A model generated the notes under the pieces. The model saw nothing but the letters and a program-made list of their open reading frames with translations. It did no database searches and was not told the DNA's origin. Of a stretch of 36,349 bases of DNA, positions 22,144-29,759 are shown piece by piece. The stretch's first letter is position 1. Each line of letters begins with the position of its first letter. The DNA is from Streptomyces sp. (GTDB lineage: Bacteria; Actinomycetota; Actinomycetes; Streptomycetales; Streptomycetaceae), in contig NZ_JAPSKQ010000053.1 in NCBI RefSeq assembly GCF_031181555.1, forward strand, positions 1 through 36,349, in the 5' to 3' direction. Position numbers and translations under genes: made by a program.

Positions 22144-22650
22144 CCGATCATCCGGCGGTACCCCTCGTCGGAGAGGAACTGGAGCAGGTGCAGGGCCTGA
22201 AGATCCGCCCGCAGTGCGCGAAGGCGTCTGCCAGTCCGGTGGGCTTGCCGTCTCGGGAGAGCATGCGGATCAGGTCGTGGCCGCGGACCTCGCCCAGGGT
22301 GAGGGAGCCGGCCACGCGGAGCATGCCGCCCCAGTGCGCGCGGACGCGGTCGAGGCGGACGGCGTGCTTGGACACCGGCTGGAGCGGGCCGTAGTCGGCC
22401 GCGGTGTTCGTCCGCCACAGCCGCGCGTCGGAGATGTCGGCGATCCTCGGCGGGAACCGGTAGCCGCAGATCGCGAACAGGCCGAAGACGATGTCCGAGT
22501 ACGACGCGGTGTCCGTGATGACGGTCTCCGGCTTCGGACCGCCGTCGCGGGCACGGGTGGCGTCCAGGATGAACGGGGAGTCGCACAGCGTTCCGGGCAC
22601 GACCACGCTCAGCAGACAGGTACTCGACAGGCGTGCCGAGGAGCGCACGG
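22144..22650 (-). pseudogene. Tn3-family transposase fragment
   Basis: About 500 bases encode the DDE-region of a Tn3-family transposase: LLSVVVPGT, then KPETVITDTASYSDIVFGLF, then ICGYRFPPRIADISDARLWR, then ADYGPLQPVSKHAVRLDRVR and AHWGGMLRVAGSLTLGEVRG. A one-base loss near 22199-22203 (after GRIF) shifts the frame, and LHLLQFLSDEGYRRMIGA continues in the next frame to about 22144. The remaining three quarters of the transposase, the resolvase and the 38-bp terminal repeats are absent. The start side is also damaged (SSTCLLSV). It is a dead remnant joined directly to a truncated host gene at about 22650. Confidence 0.85.
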
Positions 22651-22743
22651 CCCGCTGACCAGGTCGTGGGCCTCGACGGCGACGTGGGGGAAGCCGGACG
22701 CGAGGGCGCGCACCTCGTCCGACACGGTCAGGGTGAGCGTCAT
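22651..22743 (-). pseudogene. truncated 5' end of a B3/4-domain gene
   Basis: From ATG 22743 the minus strand reads MTLTLTVSDEVRALASGFPH, then VAVEAHDLVSGP, about 31 residues. This matches the start of B3/4-domain proteins (related to the phenylalanyl-tRNA synthetase beta subunit B3/B4 editing-like fold), which normally run about 220-230 residues. The homology stops at about 22651, where Tn3 sequence begins, and the frame then ends at a TGA a few codons later. Its ATG overlaps the stop of the transglutaminase-like gene (ATGA), so the two formed a coupled operon before the insertion/deletion. Confidence 0.6.
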
Positions 22744-23330
22744 GGTCCCGCCTCGGCTCGGAGTGCGGTGGGGAGTGTCCGCCACAGGTGCGGCCGGTCG
22801 GAGGCGGCCCGGAGGGCGTTCAGCACGACCGGATGCGGTGCGGCATGGAGGACCGGGTAGTCCATCTCGTTGGACGCGGCATCGGGCGTGAAGGCCAGGC
22901 GCTCGCCGTCCAGGGAGAACTGCGCGTCGACCCCCGGCTTGTTGCCCCGCGGATCCTGCCGGTGCCAGGCCCCGTGGAAGCGGACGGCGACCAGCCCGTG
23001 CACGACTCCGAGGTTCTGGTAGCAGAACGCGGTCGGGATGTCCTCGGCCCGGAGCAGCGCCGCCAGCGCGTGGGCCTTGGCGTAGCAGATGCCGGTGCGC
23101 CGTTCCAGCACGTCGGAGGCGCGCCAGGTGACCCGGAGATCGCCGGAGTCCTGCGAGTGCGGGATGCGATCGCGTACGTACTCGAACGCCGCCCGCGCAT
23201 AGTCATACGAGTCGGCTGCCCCCTCGGCGAGGCTCGCGGCCGTCTCCCGGACCAGCGGATGGTGATGGTCGACGGCCTCGTCGGCGGCCAAGTAGGCGGA
23301 GAGGTCGGGAGTTTCCTGGATCAGCTGCAT
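22740..23330 (-). CDS. transglutaminase-like cysteine protease-fold protein
   Basis: This 196-residue protein with the transglutaminase-like fold has the catalytic triad Cys82 in RRTGICYAKAHALAALLR, His111 in NLGVVHGLVAVRF and Asp126 in WHRQDPRGNK. In bacteria such proteins act as proteases, peptidases or amide hydrolases; the substrate is unknown. There is no signal peptide, so it is cytosolic. ATG 23330 is preferred over an ORF start 23 codons upstream because the promoter TTGACT-18-TATGCT ends eight bases before it, making an upstream start impossible on that transcript. Its TGA overlaps the ATG of the truncated B3/4 gene. The Tn3 scar leaves this gene intact but without its former partner. 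Confidence 0.82.
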   Translation of the reverse strand: MQLIQETPDLSAYLAADEAVDHHHPLVRETAASLAEGAADSYDYARAAFEYVRDRIPHSQDSGDLRVTWRASDVLERRTGICYAKAHALAALLRAEDIPTAFCYQNLGVVHGLVAVRFHGAWHRQDPRGNKPGVDAQFSLDGERLAFTPDAASNEMDYPVLHAAPHPVVLNALRAASDRPHLWRTLPTALRAEAGP

Positions 23331-23338
23331 GCGGTCAG

Positions 23339-23397
23339 AGCATAGGGAAGCGACCGATCGACAGTCAATGCATTTCCGATCGGCCGCATACCTATGC
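23339..23397 (-). promoter_or_regulatory. strong promoter and upstream palindrome of the transglutaminase-like gene
   Basis: TTGACT (23368-23363) and TATGCT (23344-23339) are 18 bases apart on the minus strand, near-consensus for the vegetative sigma factor. The start codon lies eight bases past the -10 box, so the message is leaderless or nearly so. Upstream lies the palindrome GCATACCTATGC (23386-23397). Confidence 0.7.
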
Positions 23398-23405
23398 ATG
23401 TGTTG

Positions 23406-24476
23406 CTAGCGCGCCATCTCCTCCTTGAGCGCCGCCAGGAACGTGTCCACGTCGTCCTCGGTGGTGTCGAAGGCGCACATCCAGCGGACGTCACCCGCGG
23501 CCTCGTCCCAGAAGTAGAACCGGAACCGCTTCTGCAGGCGCTCGCTCACGTCGTGCGGCAGGCGCGCGAAGACCGCGTTGGCCTGCACCGGGTAGAGGAT
23601 CTCCACACCGTGCACGGCGCGCACGCCCTCGGCCAGGCGCTGGGCCATCTCGTTGGCGTGACGGGCGTTGCGCAGCCACAGGTCCCGGGCCAGCAGGGCC
23701 TCCAACTGCACGGACACGAAGCGCATCTTGGACGCGAGCTGCATGGACAGCTTGCGCAGGTGCTTCATGTGACGGATGCCGTCCGGGTTCAGGACGACGA
23801 CCGCCTCGCCGAACAGGGCGCCGTTCTTGGTGCCGCCCAGGGAGAGGATGTCGACGCCGACCGCGTTGGTGAAGGTGCGCATGGGCACGTTCAGCGTGGC
23901 GGCGGCGTTGGCCAGCCGGGAGCCGTCGACGTGCACCTTCATGCCGTGGGCGTGGGCGTGCTCGCAGATGGCGCGGATCTCGTCCGGGGTGTACACCGTG
24001 CCCAGCTCGGTGGCCTGGGCTATGGACACCACCTGCGGCATCGCGCGGTGCTCGTCCTCCCAGCCGTACGCCTGCCGGTCGATCAGCTCGGGGGTGAGCT
24101 TGCCGTCCGGGGTGGGCACGGTGAGCAGCTTGATCCCGGCGACCCGCTCCGGCGCGCCGCCCTCGTCCACGTTGATGTGGGCGCTCTCGGCGCAGATCAC
24201 CGCGCCCCAGCGGTCGGTGACCGCCTGGAGCGCGACGACGTTGGCGCCGGTGCCGTTGAAGACCGGGAACGCCTCGGCCGTGGGGCCGAAGTGACTGCGG
24301 ACCACCTGCTGGAGGTTCTCGGTGTACGCGTCCTCGCCGTACGCGACCTGGTGCCCGCCGTTGGCCAGGGCCAGGGCGGCGAGCACCTCCGGGTGGGCCC
24401 CGGCGTAGTTGTCGCTGGCGAATCCGCGGACGTCCGGGTCGTGATGACGACGCGCGTCGGTCCTCGGTGGGTTCAC
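23406..24476 (-). CDS. low-specificity L-threonine aldolase / beta-eliminating lyase family (PLP)
   Basis: This 356-residue PLP enzyme of fold type I has the family start FASDNYAGAHPEVL (19-32) and AYGEDAYTENL (45-55). Asp184 in VHVDGSRLAN contacts the pyridine nitrogen, and Lys217 in SLGGTKNGA forms the Schiff base. It should cleave threonine or allo-threonine to glycine and acetaldehyde, or a related beta-hydroxy amino acid. The start is GTG 24476, because this GTG overlaps the stop of the upstream SDR gene (GTGA) and is in phase. It is the last gene of the DUF6421-SDR-aldolase operon, where a dehydrogenase acting on a beta-hydroxy amino acid or the aldehyde product would make sense. Confidence 0.9.
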   Translation of the reverse strand: MNPPRTDARRHHDPDVRGFASDNYAGAHPEVLAALALANGGHQVAYGEDAYTENLQQVVRSHFGPTAEAFPVFNGTGANVVALQAVTDRWGAVICAESAHINVDEGGAPERVAGIKLLTVPTPDGKLTPELIDRQAYGWEDEHRAMPQVVSIAQATELGTVYTPDEIRAICEHAHAHGMKVHVDGSRLANAAATLNVPMRTFTNAVGVDILSLGGTKNGALFGEAVVVLNPDGIRHMKHLRKLSMQLASKMRFVSVQLEALLARDLWLRNARHANEMAQRLAEGVRAVHGVEILYPVQANAVFARLPHDVSERLQKRFRFYFWDEAAGDVRWMCAFDTTEDDVDTFLAALKEEMAR

Positions 24477-25219
24477 GGCTTCTCGGTCAGCCACAGACGG
24501 TTTCCGTTCACTTCCGCGGCGGGCTTCTCCCAGACCCCGGCGATGGCCTCGGCCAGCTCCCTGACGTCCGTGAAGCCCGCGAACTTCGCGTTGGGGCGGT
24601 CGGCGCGCATCGCGTCGTGCACCAACGCCTTCACCACCAGGATCGCAGCCGCCGACGTCGGCCCCTGCTCGCCCCCGGCCTTGCGGAAGTAGTCGGCCAT
24701 GGCGAGCGTCCACGCCTCGGCGGCGGCCTTGGCGGCGGCGTACGCCGCGTTGCCCGCGGTGGGCCTGCTCGCGCCGGCGGCGCTGATCAGGACGTACCGG
24801 CCGCGGTCGCTGCGCTGGAGCGCCTCGTGGAAGGCGAGGGAGGTGTGCTGCACGGTGCGCACCAGCAGCAGCTCCAGCAGGTCCCAGTCGTCCAGGTTGG
24901 TCTTGGTGAAGGTCTCGCTGCCGCGCCAGCCGCCGACGAGGTGGACCAGGCCGTCGACGCGGCCGAACTCCTTCTCGGTGCGGGCGGCCCAGTCGCGGGT
25001 GGAGTCCAGGTCGAGCAGGTCGACCGTGTCACCGGTGACGGTGGCGCCGCCGTGCGCGTAGCGCGCCGCGTCCACCGCCTCGGCCAGCCGCTCCGGGTCG
25101 TTGTCGGAGCCGATGACGGTCGCCCCCGCCTCGGCCAGCCTGAGCAGTGCCGCACGCCCCGCGGGTCCCCCCGCGCCGGCCACCGCGATCACCGCACCGT
25201 CGAGCGCCCCGTGCCCCAT
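24473..25219 (-). CDS. SDR family NAD(P)-dependent oxidoreductase
   Basis: This 248-residue short-chain dehydrogenase has a modified glycine-rich loop, VAGAGGPAGRAALLRLAEAG (13-32), DLLDL near residue 65, and HLVGGWRG (about 92-99) in place of the usual NNAG. Active-site residues come from ISAAGASRPTAGNAAYAAAK (Ser, Tyr, Lys). The NNAG-to-LVGG change is seen in divergent SDRs and suggests an unusual substrate. ATG 25219 has a perfect AGGAGG eight bases upstream. It starts 38 bases after the DUF6421 stop and overlaps the threonine-aldolase start, so it is the middle gene of one operon. I expect it to act on a hydroxy- or oxo-compound linked to the aldolase reaction. Confidence 0.86.
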   Translation of the reverse strand: MGHGALDGAVIAVAGAGGPAGRAALLRLAEAGATVIGSDNDPERLAEAVDAARYAHGGATVTGDTVDLLDLDSTRDWAARTEKEFGRVDGLVHLVGGWRGSETFTKTNLDDWDLLELLLVRTVQHTSLAFHEALQRSDRGRYVLISAAGASRPTAGNAAYAAAKAAAEAWTLAMADYFRKAGGEQGPTSAAAILVVKALVHDAMRADRPNAKFAGFTDVRELAEAIAGVWEKPAAEVNGNRLWLTEKP

Positions 25220-25257
25220 GGTCCTCGCCTCCTGAGCAGTTGTGGATACGCGATCGC

Positions 25258-26655
25258 TCACGCGGCGACCCGCTCGGCACCGTCCGCCGTGATGCCCTTG
25301 GTGGAGGCGATCACGTTCTTCAGCTTCTTGGAGAGTGCCTCGTAGAACATGCTCAGCGGAAACTCGTCCGGAAGCACGTCGTCGACGAGTTTCCGCGGCG
25401 GCTGCGACAGGTCCAGGGCCTCGGGCCCCTTGGCCCACTTCGAGCCCGGGTGCGGGGAGAGGTAGGCGGACACCAGCTCGTACCCGGCGAACCAGTGGAC
25501 GAGCTTCGGGCGGTCGATGCCGTCGCGGTAGAGCTTCTCGATCTCGGCGCACAGCTGGTTGGTGACCTGCGGGGCGCGCTCCCAGTCGATGGAGAGCTTG
25601 TTGTCGGTCCAGCGCACGACGTCGTGCTTGTGCAGGTAGGCGAAGAGGAGCTGGCCGCCGAGGCCGTCGTAGTTGCGGACCCGCTCACCGGTGACCGGGA
25701 AGCGGAACATCCGGTCGAAGAGCACCGCGACCTGCACGTCCCGGGCCTGCGGGACGCCGTCGCCGGCGAGCTTCACGGCCTCCTTGAAGGCGGTGAGGTC
25801 GCAGCGCAGCTCCTCCAGGCCGTACATCCAGAACGGCTGGCGCTGCTTGATCATGAACGGGTCGAACGGCAGGTCGCCGTGGCTGTGGGTGCGGTCGTGG
25901 ATCATGTCCCAGAGCACGAACGCCTCTTCGCAGCGCTTCTGGTCGTGGACCATCGCGGCGACGTCCTCGGGCAGCTCCAGACCCAGGATGTCGACGGCGG
26001 CGGCGGTGACCCGGCGGAAGCGGGCGGCCTCGCGGTCGCAGAAGATGCCGCCCCAGGTGAACCGCTCGGGGGCCTCGCGCACGGCGATGGTCTCGGGGAA
26101 GAGGACCGCGGAGTTGGTGTCGTAGCCCGCGGTGAAGTCCTCGAAGGTGATGCCGCAGAAGAGCGGGTTGTCGTACCGGGTCCGCTCCAGTTCGGCCAGC
26201 CAGTCAGGCCAGACCATGCGCAGCACGACCGCCTCGAGGTTGCGGTCCGGGTTGCCGTTCTGCGTGTACATCGGGAAGACGACCAGGTGCTGCAGTCCGT
26301 CCTCGCGGTGCGCGGCCGGCTGGAAGGCCAGCAGCGAGTCGAGGAAGTCGGGCACCTCGAAGCCGCCCTCGGCCCAGCGGTTCAGGTCCTTCGCCAGGGC
26401 CTCGTGGTAGGCGCGGTCGTGGGGCAGCAGCGGGGACAGCCGCTCGACGGCCTCGACCACCTCCCGCACCGCGCGCTCGGCGTCGGCGCGGTCCGGGGCG
26501 CCCTCGGCGTCGAAGTCGATCGACCCGTCCTTGGACTGCCAGGGCCTGATCCGCTCCACGGCATCCTTGAGCACGGGCCACGCCGGGTGCTCCACCACCC
26601 TGCCCACCGAAGGAACCTTCTCCTCCGCACCCACCTGCACAAGAATTTCCGTCAT
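25258..26655 (-). CDS. DUF6421 family protein
   Basis: This 465-residue soluble protein has no signal peptide or membrane helix. I recognise it as DUF6421, a family of unknown function. Its most striking part is residues 249-290: WDMIHDRTHSHGDLPFD with His253, His257 and His259, then YGLEELRCDLTAF with Glu281, Glu282 and Asp286. A His-x3-His followed by an EExRxD helix recalls, without matching, the HExxxH...EECRAE metal site of M49 dipeptidyl peptidases. A metal-dependent hydrolase is therefore possible. Other conserved-looking stretches are FPMYTQNGNPDRNLEAVVLR (127-146), TWGGIFCDREAARFRRV (200-216) and GGQLLFAYLHKHDVVRW (333-349). ATG 26655 has GGAGG close upstream. It is the first gene of the operon with the SDR and the threonine aldolase. 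Confidence 0.88.
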   Translation of the reverse strand: MTEILVQVGAEEKVPSVGRVVEHPAWPVLKDAVERIRPWQSKDGSIDFDAEGAPDRADAERAVREVVEAVERLSPLLPHDRAYHEALAKDLNRWAEGGFEVPDFLDSLLAFQPAAHREDGLQHLVVFPMYTQNGNPDRNLEAVVLRMVWPDWLAELERTRYDNPLFCGITFEDFTAGYDTNSAVLFPETIAVREAPERFTWGGIFCDREAARFRRVTAAAVDILGLELPEDVAAMVHDQKRCEEAFVLWDMIHDRTHSHGDLPFDPFMIKQRQPFWMYGLEELRCDLTAFKEAVKLAGDGVPQARDVQVAVLFDRMFRFPVTGERVRNYDGLGGQLLFAYLHKHDVVRWTDNKLSIDWERAPQVTNQLCAEIEKLYRDGIDRPKLVHWFAGYELVSAYLSPHPGSKWAKGPEALDLSQPPRKLVDDVLPDEFPLSMFYEALSKKLKNVIASTKGITADGAERVAA

Positions 26656-26674
26656 GTCCCATCCTCCACAGGAG

Positions 26675-26709
26675 AACCTCGCGTAAGGAGACCGTATACA
26701 TACGAGGTT
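26675..26709. promoter_or_regulatory. split inverted repeat and AT-rich promoter region of the DUF6421 operon
   Basis: AACCTCG (26675-26681) and CGAGGTT (26703-26709) flank an unusually AT-rich segment containing GTATACATAC. On the minus strand TTGCTG (at about 26724) and TATACG (at about 26702) lie 16 bases apart and could be the promoter. The inverted repeat would then span the -10 box and the start site. Confidence 0.45.
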
Positions 26710-26907
26710 TCTCCCAGCAAGGGGCACCTCGGGAAAATATCCTGCCTCGACCCCGCGTTCACCGCACTTTTTCCTGTCGGCCATGCATACGGGCGACGCT
26801 CCGCGCGACCGGGGTTCACCCCCTGGACGGGGCGGGCACAGGCGATACGGTCCAGGAGGGCCGTAGGGACGCGGCCCCCGCCGCCGTCGACGGAAGCGAG
26901 TCGGATC

Positions 26908-27621
26908 TTGAACTTCCTCACCATCGGTCACCGCGGAGTCATGGGTGTCGAACCCGAGAACACCCTCCGGTCCTTCACCGCCGCCCAGGAGGCGGGCCTC
27001 GACGTCATCGAACTCGATCTGCATCTGAGCAAGGACGGCGCGCTCGTCGTCATGCACGACACGGATGTGGACCGCACGACGGACGGCACGGGCCCGATCG
27101 CCGACAAGACCCTCGCCGAGCTGCGCGCCCTGGACGCCGGGCGCGGCGAGCCGGTCCCCGTCTTCGAAGAGGTGCTCGACGCCGTCCGGACCCCGCTGCA
27201 GGCCGAGATCAAGGACGTGCGGGCGGCCAGGGCGCTGGCCGAGGTGATGAACGAACGGGGGCTGGCCGGCCGGGTCGAGGTCTCGTCGTTCCACGACGAG
27301 GCGATCATCGAGATCGCACGGCTGGTGCCCGGCGTGCGCACCGCCCTCATCGACAGCCTCTCCCCCTCTCGAACCCGCTCGAGCGGGGGGACCCCCGGCG
27401 ACATCGTCGAGCGGGCGGTCGCGGCCGGTGCCTCGACCGTCTGTCTCAACATCCGCCGGCTCACCCTGGAGATCGTCGAGCACGCGCGCGAGGCGGAGCT
27501 GGCGGTCATCGGCTGGGTGGTCAACACCCAGGACCACCTCAGACTGGTCCGGGCCCTGGGGCTGGACGGCGCGACCACCGACTACCCGGAGATCAAACGC
27601 ACCGGGCGCTTCACCGCGTGA
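26908..27621 (+). CDS. glycerophosphodiester phosphodiesterase
   Basis: This 237-residue GDPD TIM-barrel enzyme has all expected catalytic and metal residues: His8-Arg9 in TIGHRG, Glu15 and Asn18 in EPENT, Glu35 and Asp37 in VIELDLHL, His50 in VVMHD, then Glu100 and Lys102 in QAEIKD. It hydrolyses glycerophosphodiesters to glycerol-3-phosphate and an alcohol. No signal peptide is present, so it is cytosolic. The start is a TTG at 26908, since no ATG or GTG precedes the motif closely. Residues 151-164 (LSPSRTRSSGGTPG) are unlike the family and are encoded by a small palindromic repeat inserted in frame, so the loop is lengthened without losing active-site residues. It is convergent with a GNAT gene, four bases between stops. 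Confidence 0.9.
   Translation: MNFLTIGHRGVMGVEPENTLRSFTAAQEAGLDVIELDLHLSKDGALVVMHDTDVDRTTDGTGPIADKTLAELRALDAGRGEPVPVFEEVLDAVRTPLQAEIKDVRAARALAEVMNERGLAGRVEVSSFHDEAIIEIARLVPGVRTALIDSLSPSRTRSSGGTPGDIVERAVAAGASTVCLNIRRLTLEIVEHAREAELAVIGWVVNTQDHLRLVRALGLDGATTDYPEIKRTGRFTA
27360..27396. repeat. small palindromic interspersed repeat inserted in frame in the GDPD gene
   Basis: This 37-base element consists of CTCCCCC, CTCGAAC, a perfect 14-base palindrome CCCGCTCGAGCGGG (27374-27387), a G run and ACCCCC. It is related to the intergenic element at 8696-8736. It adds about 12-13 codons, a multiple of three, so the GDPD frame survives. Confidence 0.7.
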
Positions 27622-27625
27622 GCCG

Positions 27626-28168
27626 TCAGGCCAGTTCCTTCACCAGCAGCTCGAACTCCAGGTCGTCGCGGAGCGGGACGCCGAAGCGCTCGTCGCCGTA
27701 CGGAAAGGGGCTCGTCTCTCCCGTACGGCGGTAGCCGCGCCGCTCGTACCAGGCGATCAGGTCCTCGCGCACGGAGATCACGGTCATGTGCATCTCGCGC
27801 ACGCCCCAGGTCTCACGGGCCTGCCGCTCGGCCTCCGCGATGATCGTCTTGCCGAGTCCGGCGCCCTGGAGGGCGGGGCTGACCGCGAACATCCCGAAGT
27901 AGGCGTACGCGCCGCGGTGCTCGAGCTGGCAGCAGGCGACGATCCGGCCGTCGCGCTCCACCGTCAGCAGCCGGCTGCCCGGGGACGCGACGACCTCCCG
28001 CACGCCCTCCGGGTCGGTCCGCTGCCCCTGGAGGATGTCCGCCTCGGTGGTCCACCCGACGCGGCTGGAATCCCCCCGGTAGGCCGACTCGATCAGCGCG
28101 ACGAGTGCGTCCACGTCGGCGTCGGTGGCGTCGCGGAAGGTCAGCGCGGTGTCGGTGGCGAATTCCAT
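27626..28168 (-). CDS. GNAT family N-acetyltransferase
   Basis: This 180-residue GNAT protein starts with beta-strand TALTFRDATDADVDALVALIESAYRG. The acetyl-CoA pyrophosphate loop is FAVSPALQGAGLGKTIIAEAERQA (about 93-116), and the terminal strand is LIAWYERRGYRRTGE. It transfers an acetyl group from acetyl-CoA to an amine; the substrate is unknown. ATG 28168 has GAGAAG upstream. It diverges from the VOC gene across 93 bases, which must hold both promoters. Similar stand-alone acetyltransferases are often resistance or small-metabolite modification enzymes, but nothing here specifies the target. Confidence 0.87.
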   Translation of the reverse strand: MEFATDTALTFRDATDADVDALVALIESAYRGDSSRVGWTTEADILQGQRTDPEGVREVVASPGSRLLTVERDGRIVACCQLEHRGAYAYFGMFAVSPALQGAGLGKTIIAEAERQARETWGVREMHMTVISVREDLIAWYERRGYRRTGETSPFPYGDERFGVPLRDDLEFELLVKELA

Positions 28169-28261
28169 GGGGCGCTTCTCCGATTTCTCTGCTGCGTCTG
28201 TGGCGCGTTCCGGCGCGGCTCGGCCGGGGACGAGACTAACCCGGGCGCTACGCTCGGCCGC

Positions 28262-28654
28262 ATGGTGCATGTACTCGGCAGCCGTATCCTCCTGCGTCCC
28301 ACCGACCCCGAACGCTCCCGCGCCTTCTACGGCGGGCAACTGGGCCTGGCCGTGTACCGCGAGTTCGGCACGGGTCCGGAGCGCGGCACCGTCTATTTCC
28401 TGGGCGGCGGCTTCCTGGAGCTCTCGGGCCGCTCGGAGACGGTCCCGTCCCCCGCCGTGCGCCTGTGGCTCCAGGTCGAGGACGTGAACGCGGCGCACGA
28501 GGAGCTGCGGGACGGGGGCGTCGAGATCGTCCGGCCGCCGGTGAAGGAGCCGTGGGGGCTGGTCGAGATGTGGATCGCGGATCCGGACGGGACACCGATC
28601 GTGCTGGTCGAGGTCCCGTCGGACCACCCCCTGCGCCACCGGCCGGGGATCTGA
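28262..28654 (+). CDS. VOC (glyoxalase/bleomycin resistance) family protein
   Basis: This 130-residue single-domain vicinal-oxygen-chelate protein has the repeats LGSRILLRPTDPERSRAFYGGQLGLAVYREFG and VRLWLQVEDVNAAHEELRDGGVEIVRPPVKEPWGLVEMWIADPDGTPIVLVEV. Metal-ligand positions can be read as Glu in FLELSG and Glu near the C-terminus (LVEV). It may be a dioxygenase, a glyoxalase-like enzyme or a drug-binding protein. ATG 28262 is seven bases after TACGCT (28249-28254), suggesting a leaderless message. It converges on the tandem GNAT gene with ten bases between stops. Confidence 0.86.
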   Translation: MVHVLGSRILLRPTDPERSRAFYGGQLGLAVYREFGTGPERGTVYFLGGGFLELSGRSETVPSPAVRLWLQVEDVNAAHEELRDGGVEIVRPPVKEPWGLVEMWIADPDGTPIVLVEVPSDHPLRHRPGI

Positions 28655-28664
28655 GCGCGGCCGG

Positions 28665-29579
28665 TCAGCCGGGGCGGTGCTCCCAGCCGCGGTCGGTGCG
28701 GGTCAGCTCGCGGAAACCGGCGCCGGTGAGGTGTCCGAGCGCGGCGCGGTCGGTCTCCGCCTCGTAGGCGACCAGGCGGTCGACACCGCACAGGCGCAGC
28801 CAGTCGGCGGCGTGGGCGAGGAGCCGGCGTTCCAGACCCGTGCCGTACGCGGCGGGGTCGATGTGCAGGTTGCCGATGTCCGCGAGGCCGGCGGCGCGCG
28901 TGTGGCGTTCCGGGCGGGCCAGGGCCGTGTCGACCTCGATGAAGCCGAGGGCGCTTCCGTCGGCGTGGGCCGTGAGGCGGGTGCCGCACTCCCCCACGGT
29001 CCGTTCGACCGCGAGGCGCTCGCCCGGCTCGGTGCGCGGCAGGTCGGCCACCCGGGCCAGGAGGATCACCTCGGTGTCCCCGACGTGGCGGAAGCCCGCG
29101 TCCTCGTAGACCGCGCGGATGTGCGGCCAGTTCCGGGGGAGGCCGTACACGACGGGGGCGGGCAGCGCGCCGTCGGCGTACCCGACGCGGACGTTCCAGC
29201 GGGCGAGCAGGGCCAGGCAGGCCCGCATCAGCAGATCGGCGGCCTCCCGCGCGTCCGGCCGGAAGGACGCCGGCGGACGGCAGACGAACCAGTCGATCGC
29301 GCCGGCGTCCCGATAGGACGCGCCGACCTCGGCGTCGGCGCGGTAGCGCAGCAGATGGGCCCCGGCGACGACGTGTCCGTGCTGCTCGGCGACGAGCGTC
29401 GCCCGTTCGGCCACCCAGGGGTCCGTGACGAACTCGTCCGGTTGGCGCTCCAGGTCGCTGAGCACGGTGTTCATGGAGACGGAGACGCCGGGGACGACGG
29501 CCGCCACATGCGTGTTGACCAGGGCGGTGAGCTGGTCGCGGTCGGCACGGCGGAAGGGGCGCACCTGAGGTGCGGGCAT
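28665..29579 (-). CDS. tandem GNAT domain acetyltransferase
   Basis: This 304-residue protein has two GNAT-like halves. The first (about 1-160) runs from VRPFRRADRDQLTALVNTHV through GAIDWFVCRPPASFRPDAREAADLLMRACLALLA. The second (about 165-304) holds LGFIEVDTALARPERHTRAAGLADIGNLHIDPAAYGTGLERRLLAHAADWLR, where AAYGTGLERRLL is the acetyl-CoA loop, and ends RLVAYEAETDRAALGHLTGAGFREL. The C-terminal half looks catalytic. The first lacks a clear Gly-x-Gly loop and may be structural. The ATG at 29579 has a perfect GGAGG six bases upstream. The acceptor is unknown. The long ORF continuing upstream to 30350 is antisense shadow. Confidence 0.85.
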   Translation of the reverse strand: MPAPQVRPFRRADRDQLTALVNTHVAAVVPGVSVSMNTVLSDLERQPDEFVTDPWVAERATLVAEQHGHVVAGAHLLRYRADAEVGASYRDAGAIDWFVCRPPASFRPDAREAADLLMRACLALLARWNVRVGYADGALPAPVVYGLPRNWPHIRAVYEDAGFRHVGDTEVILLARVADLPRTEPGERLAVERTVGECGTRLTAHADGSALGFIEVDTALARPERHTRAAGLADIGNLHIDPAAYGTGLERRLLAHAADWLRLCGVDRLVAYEAETDRAALGHLTGAGFRELTRTDRGWEHRPG

Positions 29580-29759
29580 GGGGTACCTCCGGGCGGGGTG
29601 AAAGAACCGGTGGCCGCCATGCGATGCGGTACGGGCCTGAGGATAGGGCCTGCCGTCGCCCCGCACCAGCGGTTTTCGCGCCGGATGGCCGGGGGCGGGA
29701 GCCGGGCTTAGCGTGCTGGAGAGGGTGCACCCGGGAGGGGACCCCGCGGAAGGAGCGCC

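Noticed and set aside
25147..27621. An 824-residue open frame on the plus strand running into the GDPD gene
   Set aside because: Everything before about 26908 is antisense to DUF6421 and lacks protein-like composition; only the GDPD part is real.
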